From: Palsa-504 sp963800415
Lineage (GTDB): Bacteria > Actinomycetota > Actinomycetes > Streptosporangiales > Streptosporangiaceae
DNA: 64,000 bases
Direction of reading: 5' to 3'
NCBI GenBank assembly: GCA_963800415.1
Contig: CAWDBS010000033.1
Coordinates: forward strand, 1 to 64,000
This document shows positions 58,856 to 64,000 of the stretch, one piece after another. The position numbers and the translations under genes were made by a program. Within the stretch, counting starts at the first letter, position 1, and each line of letters begins with the position of its first letter. The notes below the pieces were generated by a model that was not told the DNA's origin, did no database searches, and saw nothing but the letters and a program-made list of their open reading frames with translations.

Positions 58856-59912
58856 CTGGTTGGCCACCGCCACCACCTGCGGCGTGGACCGGTAGTCCCG
58901 CACCAGCCGGACCACGGTCGCGCCGGGAAACTCCGCGGTGAAACCGGTCAGGTAGGACGGGGTGGCCCCGGTGAAGGAGTAGATCACCTGGTGCGGATCG
59001 CCGACCACGCACAGGTCGTCGCGATCGCCGAGCCACGCGTCGAGCAGCAGCTTCTGCAGCGGGTTCACGTCCTGGTACTCGTCGACGACGAAGTGCCGGA
59101 ACGTGTCGCGCACCTGGTCCGCCGCGGCCTGGCTGTCGATCAGGATGGCGGCGGTCAGCTCGAGCACCGACTCGAAGTCGATCAGGTGCCGTTCCCGCCG
59201 CAGTTCCTCGTAGGCGGCGTAAACCGCGGCCAGGTTGTCCGCCCCCGCCGCGGGCGAGCGGCCCGCGGCGGCCGCGGCGGCCGCGTACCCGTCCGGGCGG
59301 ACCTGGGTGACCTTGGCCCACTCGATCTCGGCGGCGGCGTCGGCCAGCCCTCCCCCGCCCAGGCCCCAGCCCGCACCCGCGAGCCGGACGCCGACCCGCT
59401 TGGCCGCCTCCCGGACCAGGCTGGCCTTGGCGTCGATCAGCCGCGGTGGCCGGCCGCCGATGACCCGCGGCCAGAAGTAGTTGAGCTGGCGCAGCGCGGC
59501 CGCGTGGAACGTGGAGGCCCGCACCAGCCCGGTGCCCAGCCCGGTGGCACCCAGCTGCCTGAGCCGGCCGCGCAGTTCCCCGGCGGCCCGCACGGTGAAG
59601 GTAAGGGCCAGCACGTGGGCCGGGTTCACCGTGCCGGCCGAGGCCGCGTACGCGATCCGGTAGGTGATGGCCCGGGTCTTGCCGGTGCCCGCGCCGGCCA
59701 GCACGCAGACCGGCCCGCGGGTGGCCAGGGCCACCTCACGCTGTTCCGGGTCGAGCCCGGCCAGCAGCGCCTCGGAGGTGCCGAGCGTCACGTCTGTCAC
59801 CGCCACCCATCTCCCCTCCCCCTTCCCATATCCTGCCGTACCCGGGAACGCAACCGGCCCGGCCGGTGTTACAAGAACCTGGAATTCTCAACCAATCTCG
59901 AGGAGGCGGCGG

Positions 59913-60164
59913 GTGCCCGGCCAGCTCACGATGTACACCACCACATGGTGCGGTTTCTGCCGGAACCTGAAGAGCCAGCTAGCCCGGGCCGGGATCGAGA
60001 TCGCCGAAGTCGACATCGAGCGCGACGAGGCCGCGGCCGAGTTCGTGATGGCGGTGAACGGCGGCAACCAGACCGTGCCCACCGTCCTATTCCCTGACGG
60101 CACCGCGCTGACCAACCCGTCGGCAGCGCAGGTCAAGGCCCAGCTCGCCGCCATCGCGGGGTAA
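59913..60164 (+). CDS. mrx1: Mycoredoxin (glutaredoxin-like)
   Basis: 83 residues from GTG 59913 with AGGAGGCGGCG upstream. The active site is WCGFC (Cys13, Cys16) in TTTWCGFCRNLKSQLARAG, followed by the cis-Pro loop NQTVPTVLFPDG. Mycoredoxins reduce mycothiol mixed disulfides in the actinobacterial cytosol. Adjacency to the uvrD2-like gene is the conserved mycobacterial arrangement, which supports the call. Divergent from the helicase, 106 bases apart. Confidence 0.92.
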   Translation: MPGQLTMYTTTWCGFCRNLKSQLARAGIEIAEVDIERDEAAAEFVMAVNGGNQTVPTVLFPDGTALTNPSAAQVKAQLAAIAG

Positions 60165-60247
60165 CAAGCCGTAACTGTCCACATGCTGTGGACCTCCAGG
60201 TCGGCGATCGGCTACCGAAATGCCGCAGGCGCTGCGATAATGCGTGG

Positions 60248-60922
60248 ATGACAGGGCTTAGCCTCGCCCTGGCCAACCTGAAGCCGGGCACGGGGAAGAC
60301 CACATCAGCGGTCTGGCTGGCCCACGTTTTCGCACAGGCCGGGAACAGCGTTCTGCTCGTGGACGCGGACCCGTCGGGCAGCGCGCTGGAGTGGTCCGAT
60401 CTCGCCGCCATGGACCCGCACCTCGCGGCGCCCGAGGCGGCCTTCCCGTTCCGGATCGTGGCGTTGCCCTCGCGCGAACTGCACCGCCGCGTGCCCGAGA
60501 TCGCCCAGGCGGACGACGTAGTGATCATCGACGCGCCGCAGCTCGAGGACCACGCCGGCATCGCCAGGTCGGCGCTGCGGTACGCCGACGAGATCCTCAT
60601 CCCGTGCGCGCCGAGCCCGATCGAGATCAACCGCACCACGCCGGTGCGGGACGAGATCGCCGAGATCGGGGCGATCCGCGACCAGCCCGCCCGCTCCGCC
60701 ATCCTGCTGAATCGCTGCATCGCACGGGCGCATTCCACATCCGACGCCAGGGAGGTGCTGGAAGGCCTCGGCTTCGATGTGCTTACCACCGCAGTGCCGC
60801 GGCTTGAGGTGTACGCCCAGAGTTTCGGCATGCCGATCAAGCAGACCGGCTCCGACGTCTGGCGCCAGGTGGCCCGGGATCTCATCGACCGGTGCGCTCC
60901 CCTATGCTCGGTGCGATCATGA
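60248..60922 (+). CDS. ParA family ATPase
   Basis: 224 residues from ATG 60248. A deviant Walker A LKPGTGKTTSAVWLAH (signature Lys before Gly), Walker A' VLLVDADPSGSALEWSD, Walker B DDVVIIDAPQ and a Walker-like C-terminal region TTAVPRLEVYAQSFGMPIKQ show the MinD/ParA fold. It would dimerise on ATP and bind DNA non-specifically to position a cargo. The next gene starts within its stop (ATGA), so the two form an operon, and the partner encodes a ribbon-helix-helix-like protein, the typical size of a ParB-like partner for small ParA systems. Confidence 0.88.
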   Translation: MTGLSLALANLKPGTGKTTSAVWLAHVFAQAGNSVLLVDADPSGSALEWSDLAAMDPHLAAPEAAFPFRIVALPSRELHRRVPEIAQADDVVIIDAPQLEDHAGIARSALRYADEILIPCAPSPIEINRTTPVRDEIAEIGAIRDQPARSAILLNRCIARAHSTSDAREVLEGLGFDVLTTAVPRLEVYAQSFGMPIKQTGSDVWRQVARDLIDRCAPLCSVRS

Positions 60923-61926
60923 CCAGTCAGCGGGAACAGCGGAAAGCCCAGATGGCCGCCGCGGCGGCCCGGCGCGCGGTCTCAGACGCGCGCCCCGCGG
61001 GCCGCACCGCGATCAGGTCCAAGCCGGTGAGGATCACCCTGGATCTGAGCCCGGAGCTCTACCGGCAACTGACAGCGTGGGCGGATTCGGCGGCGGTGAC
61101 GCTCGACGTGCCGCGGGTATCGCTGGCCAACGCGGTCCGCGCGATGATCCGGGTCGCGGCGGACAACCCCGGCGACGTTCTCGACCGGCTCCGCCGCGAC
61201 CGGACCCAGCTCCCCGTAAGCTCTCCGGCGGCTCAGGTAGCGCGGGAGGCGCGACCGCGGGCGCGGCCGCGCTCCTTGGCGTCGAGGATGGTCTTGCGCA
61301 GGCGCACGGCGGAACCGGTCACTTCCACGCACTCGTCGTCGGCGCAGAACTCGAGCGCCTGCTCCAGGCTGAGCAGCCGCGGCGGCACCAGCCGCTCGAG
61401 CTCCTCGCCGGTGGACTGGCGCACGTTGGTGACCTTGCGTTCGCGGGTGATGTTCACGTCCATGTCGTCAGGCCTGGAGTTCTCCCCGACGATCATGCCC
61501 TCGTACACCTCGGTGCCGGGAGTGAGGAACAGCGAACCGCGCTCCTGCAGGTTGAACATCGCGTACGCGGCCGCGCTGCCGGACCGGTCGGCGACCAGCG
61601 AGCCGGTCGCGCGGCCCCGCATGGCGCCCGCCCACGGCTCGTGCCCCTCGAACACGTGGTGCGCGATCCCGGTGCCGCGGGTCTCGGTCAGGAACTGGGT
61701 GCGGAAGCCGATGAGGCCCCGGGCGGGCACGATGAACTCAAGCCTGACCCAGCCGGTGCCGTGGTTGGTCATCGACTCCATCCGGCCGCGCCGCACTGAA
61801 ATCAGCGAGGTGACCGTGCCCAGGTACTCCTCGGGCACGTCCACCGAGAGCCGCTCTACCGGCTCGAAGACGGCCCCGTCCACGTCCCGGGTGACGGCGG
61901 CGGGCCGTCCCACGGTCAGCTCGTAA
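60919..61926 (+). CDS. Ribbon-helix-helix-like partner of the ParA ATPase (true end probably near 61217)
   Basis: The frame starts at ATG 60919, overlapping the ParA stop. The first about 99 residues look genuine: a basic N-terminus (SQREQRKAQMAAAAARRAV), then SKPVRITLDLSPELYRQLTA WADSAA, a ribbon-helix-helix pattern with V-R-I-T-L-D as the DNA-binding strand, and VSLANAVRAMIRVAADNPGD as the second helix region, ending DRLRRDRTQL near 61216. Beyond that the frame stays open only because it runs antisense to typA. A TAA at 61218 is one frame away, so a single missing base probably removed the natural stop. Treat the 709-base overlap as an artefact unless shown otherwise. Confidence 0.65.
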   Translation: MTSQREQRKAQMAAAAARRAVSDARPAGRTAIRSKPVRITLDLSPELYRQLTAWADSAAVTLDVPRVSLANAVRAMIRVAADNPGDVLDRLRRDRTQLPVSSPAAQVAREARPRARPRSLASRMVLRRRTAEPVTSTHSSSAQNSSACSRLSSRGGTSRSSSSPVDWRTLVTLRSRVMFTSMSSGLEFSPTIMPSYTSVPGVRNSEPRSCRLNIAYAAALPDRSATSEPVARPRMAPAHGSCPSNTWCAIPVPRVSVRNWVRKPMRPRAGTMNSSLTQPVPWLVIDSIRPRRTEISEVTVPRYSSGTSTESRSTGSKTAPSTSRVTAAGRPTVSS

Positions 61927-63116
61927 CCCTCCCGCCGCATCGTCTCGACCAGCACGGCCAGCGCCAGCTCACCGCGGCCGCGAACCTCCCAGGTGTCCGG
62001 CCGCTCAGTGGGCAGCACGTCGAGCGACACGTTGCCGACCAGCTCACGGTTCAGCCGGTCACGGACCAGGCGCGCGGTGACCTTGGACCCCGCCTGGCGG
62101 CCGGCCAGCGGTGAGGTGTTCACGCCGATCGTCATCGAGATGGCGGGCTCGTCCACCGTGATGAGCGGCAGCGGCCGCGGGTTGTCCACGTCGGCCAGTG
62201 TCTCCCCGATCATGATGTCCGGGATGCCGGCGATCGCCACGATGTCCCCGGGCCCCGCGGTGTCGGCCTGCACCCGGTCGAGCGCCTCGGTCAGGTAGAG
62301 CTCCGAGATCTTGACCTTTTCTATCGAGGAGTCCCGGCGGCACCAGGCGGCCTGCTGGCCGCGCGAGATGGTGCCGTTGCGGATCCGGCACAGCGCGATG
62401 CGGCCCAGGTAGGACGAGGCGTCCAGGTTGGTCACGTGCGCCTGCAGCGGCGCGCCCACCACGTACGCGGGGGCCGGGACGGTGGCCCTCAGCGCGGCGA
62501 ACAACGGCTCCAGGTCCGGCGAATCGGGCATCTCGCCATCCGCGGGCCTCCTCAGCGAGGCCCGTCCAGCCCGCGCTGCGGCGTACACGATCGGGAACTC
62601 GATCTGCTCCTCGCTCGCGTCCAGGTCGATGAACAGCTCGTAGCAGGCGTCCACCACCTCGGCGATCCGCGCGTCCGGCCGGTCCACCTTGTTGACCACC
62701 AGGATCACCGGCAGCCCGGCCTCCAGCGTCTTGCGCAGCACGAACCTGGTCTGCGGCAGCGGCCCCTCGCTCGCGTCCACGAGCAGCAGCACGCCGTCGA
62801 CCATGGACAGGCCGCGCTCCACCTCGCCGCCGAAGTCGGCGTGGCCCGGCGTGTCCACGATGTTGATGGTCAGCCCGCCGTGGCTCACCGCGGTGTTCTT
62901 GGCCAGGATCGTGATGCCCTTTTCCCGCTCCAGGTCACCGGAATCCATCACCCGCTCGGCCACGTGCGCGTTCGCGCGGAACGCGCCTGACTGCCACAGC
63001 ATCGCGTCCACCAGGGTGGTCTTGCCGTGGTCAACGTGCGCGACGATGGCGACGTTGCGCAGGTCGTCCCTGGTCGCGATGGCGCCCGGGGCGGCCTGCG
63101 TCTGCGGTACGGGCAT
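61233..63116 (-). CDS. typA: Translational GTPase TypA/BipA
   Basis: 627 residues, normal for the family. G1 AHVDHGKTTLVDA (27-39), G2 in EREKGITILAKN, G3 DTPGHADFGG and G4 VNKVDRPDARI are intact; domains II and III (DIVAIAGIPDIMIGETLADV) and the TypA-specific C-terminal domain (FLTETRGTGIAHHVFEGHEP, LEQALEFCADDECVEVTGSA) follow. This ribosome-associated GTPase supports growth under stress and ribosome assembly. It lies convergent to the ParA/RHH operon, and its ATG is 70-odd bases from the decayed iolD. A short insert RASLRRPADGEMPDSPD near residue 200 is not common in the family. Confidence 0.96.
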   Translation of the reverse strand: MPVPQTQAAPGAIATRDDLRNVAIVAHVDHGKTTLVDAMLWQSGAFRANAHVAERVMDSGDLEREKGITILAKNTAVSHGGLTINIVDTPGHADFGGEVERGLSMVDGVLLLVDASEGPLPQTRFVLRKTLEAGLPVILVVNKVDRPDARIAEVVDACYELFIDLDASEEQIEFPIVYAAARAGRASLRRPADGEMPDSPDLEPLFAALRATVPAPAYVVGAPLQAHVTNLDASSYLGRIALCRIRNGTISRGQQAAWCRRDSSIEKVKISELYLTEALDRVQADTAGPGDIVAIAGIPDIMIGETLADVDNPRPLPLITVDEPAISMTIGVNTSPLAGRQAGSKVTARLVRDRLNRELVGNVSLDVLPTERPDTWEVRGRGELALAVLVETMRREGYELTVGRPAAVTRDVDGAVFEPVERLSVDVPEEYLGTVTSLISVRRGRMESMTNHGTGWVRLEFIVPARGLIGFRTQFLTETRGTGIAHHVFEGHEPWAGAMRGRATGSLVADRSGSAAAYAMFNLQERGSLFLTPGTEVYEGMIVGENSRPDDMDVNITRERKVTNVRQSTGEELERLVPPRLLSLEQALEFCADDECVEVTGSAVRLRKTILDAKERGRARGRASRAT

Positions 63117-63189
63117 GCGGGATTCTCGTTCGTCTGGGTCTGGGATGTGTCACCGGAGCAGGTGACCACGTCCAGTGTATTCGGGTATT

Positions 63190-63640
63190 CGCACGGGTTG
63201 ACTGCGCAGGCTGTGTTCCTGGGTCGCGCCGACACCGCCGACGGCGCACGGGTGATCCCAGGCCAGGCGCGCCCTTGCCCGCCCGGGTATCGGACACCGG
63301 GATGCCGGTGGCCTCGGCGAAGCGTCGCAGGGCGTCGCTGGCCTCGGAGTAGATGACGCCCCCGCCCGCGATGACAAGCGGCCGGCGCGCGGACCTGAGC
63401 ACCTCGGCCGCGCGGCTCAGGGCGGCGGGCTCGGGCAGTGGCCGGGGCACGTACCAGGTCCGTTCGGTAAAAGGCCTGCGGGCCAGTCGTACGCCTCGGC
63501 CTGCACGTCCTGCGGGAGGGCCAGGGTCACCGCGCCGGTCTCGGCCGGGTCGGTGAGTACCCGCATCGCGGCCAGCAGCGCCGGCGGCAGCTGCTCGGGC
63601 CGGCTGATCCGGTCCCAGAACCGCGACGCCGGTGCGCATG
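63190..63640 (-). pseudogene. iolD remnant (trihydroxycyclohexanedione hydrolase)
   Basis: A ThDP-enzyme fragment with at least two frame changes. Pieces in order on the minus strand: WDRISRPEQLPPALLAAMRV, VTLALPQDVQAEAYDWP, then TERTWYVPRPLPEPAALSRA, LRSARRPLVIAGGGVIYSEA and, one frame on, LAWDHPCAVGGVGAT. These match the middle of IolD. About 170 N-terminal and over 300 C-terminal residues are missing, because the sequence soon runs into the typA promoter. It follows iolB on the same strand, so a myo-inositol catabolic operon has been truncated here. Confidence 0.8.
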
Positions 63641-63641
63641 G

Positions 63642-64000
63642 CTATCTCTCCCTTGCTGAGGACTCAGTTGCCGAGGTCAGGGGCAGCCGCGGGTCGATCT
63701 CCTGGTCCGTCCAGGTGCCGCGGATCCAGGCGTGGGCGGGGTCGTCGCAGAACCGCCAGGCGCGCATCGCCGCCGGGCCCGCCATGACGTTGAGGTAGTA
63801 CAGGTCGTAGCCGGGCGGGGCCATCGACGGTCCGTGCCAGCCGTGCGGGATGAGCACCACGTCGCCGGTGCGGACCTCGGCCAGCACGTCGACGGGGCGG
63901 CCGGGCGTGCCGTAGACCCGCTGGTAGGCCAGGCCCTGGGACTCGAAGTAGTAGATCTCCTCGAGTTCGGCTTCGTCCGCGCGCGTCTCGTCGTGCTTGT
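63642..64000 (-). CDS. iolB: 5-deoxy-glucuronate isomerase IolB (partial, enters from right edge)
   Basis: Only the C-terminal about 118 residues are inside the window. The sequence ELEEIYYFESQGLAYQRVYG, GDVVLIPHGWHGPSMAPPGY and LYYLNVMAGPAAMRAWRFCD is diagnostic of IolB, a cupin that isomerises 5-deoxy-glucuronate in myo-inositol breakdown. The metal-binding His and Glu lie in EEIYYFE and HGWHG. The gene ends shortly before the iolD remnant (TGA at 63642). The start lies beyond position 64000. Confidence 0.92.
   Translation of the reverse strand, partial: KHDETRADEAELEEIYYFESQGLAYQRVYGTPGRPVDVLAEVRTGDVVLIPHGWHGPSMAPPGYDLYYLNVMAGPAAMRAWRFCDDPAHAWIRGTWTDQEIDPRLPLTSATESSARER

Larger units (their letters stand above)
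57910..59806 (-). pseudogene. uvrD2: UvrD2-like ATP-dependent DNA helicase, one frameshift in a poly-G/C tract
   Basis: SF1A helicase read in two frames. The N-terminal part holds motif I AGAGTGKTRAITYRIA (residues 37-52), motif Ia LALTFTVRAAGEL, motif II VVDEYQDVNPLQ, motif III GDPHQVIYSFTGA and motif IV VVRLVRDYRSTPQV. After a tract of G and C runs (58774-58855) the frame changes and motifs V and VI follow: VTLASMHAAKGLEWDAVLLP and RRLLYVAVTRAREHLYLSWS. Joined, about 630 residues. UvrD2-type proteins of mycobacteria have an added HRDC domain, absent here. The start MAVTDVTLGTSEALL and the divergent mycoredoxin gene match the mycobacterial uvrD2-mrx1 neighbourhood. Confidence 0.85.

Noticed and set aside
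57068..60097. Plus-strand frames of 484 and 495 codons opposite TesB and the helicase
   Set aside because: Shadows; rich in Arg, Gly, His and Pro with no family features.
1..64000. tRNA or rRNA genes
   Set aside because: No cloverleaf with a GTTCGA-type T-loop and CCA-end context, and no rRNA-like conserved blocks, were noticed on either strand.

Overview
The window comes from a high-GC actinobacterium. Support for this: frequent GTG starts, a WhiB7-like iron-sulfur regulator, a mycoredoxin beside a UvrD2-like helicase (as in mycobacteria), an F420-type luciferase-like oxidoreductase, and many acyl-CoA dehydrogenase/SDR paralogues. The gene content suggests a soil or acid-soil actinomycete, but genus cannot be fixed from the sequence. 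No rRNA, tRNA or CRISPR array was seen.

Layout. (1) 1-9.3 kb is an acyl-CoA catabolic island: a frameshifted fadD, two SDRs, two FadR-type GntR regulators, MaoC-like and enoyl-CoA hydratases, and a tandem acyl-CoA dehydrogenase pair. (2) 9.5-12.2 kb holds an ABC exporter pair and an L,D-transpeptidase lipoprotein. (3) 12.2-28.4 kb is a stress/ion-homeostasis region: small membrane and SHOCT proteins, a K+ channel, a ClC channel, DUF1254, BrkB and other membrane proteins, a frameshifted LuxR-type (LAL) regulator and an IS1634-type insertion. Five copies of one three-half-site DNA element with invariant 13- and 11-base spacing lie in front of its transcription units. (4) 28.6-36.1 kb is a second acyl-CoA island: SDR, two acyl-CoA dehydrogenases, a thiolase-fold/DUF35 fusion, an SCP2-type thiolase and a CoA ligase. 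It is followed by a monooxygenase remnant and an LLM oxidoreductase. (5) 38-48.5 kb is mixed: VOC protein, GNATs, YhhN, a Usp-like protein, a C1A cysteine protease with C-terminal repeats followed by a chagasin-like (I42) gene, and a kinase-aminotransferase fusion. (6) 48.6-53.8 kb is a third catabolic island: hotdog thioesterase, two amidohydrolases and two SDRs. (7) 53.9-64 kb carries WhiB7, small unknown proteins, TesB, UvrD2-like helicase, mycoredoxin, a ParA-like/RHH pair, TypA/BipA, and a decayed iolD next to iolB.

How the genes work together. Each catabolic island combines CoA activation, dehydrogenation, hydration, oxidation and thiolysis, and its promoters carry AT-rich palindromes that stand out from the GC-rich background; the two GntR proteins are the obvious candidate repressors. 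The region-3 genes appear to be one regulon defined by the repeated element, with the LAL regulator in the middle as the candidate activator.

Caution: at least ten genes need frame changes to be read through (fadD, LAL, HMGS/DUF35, FMO, protease, I42, D-aminoacylase-type amidohydrolase, SDR at 51 kb, helicase, iolD). Some lie in G/C homopolymers, so indel errors in the assembly are a serious alternative to true decay.
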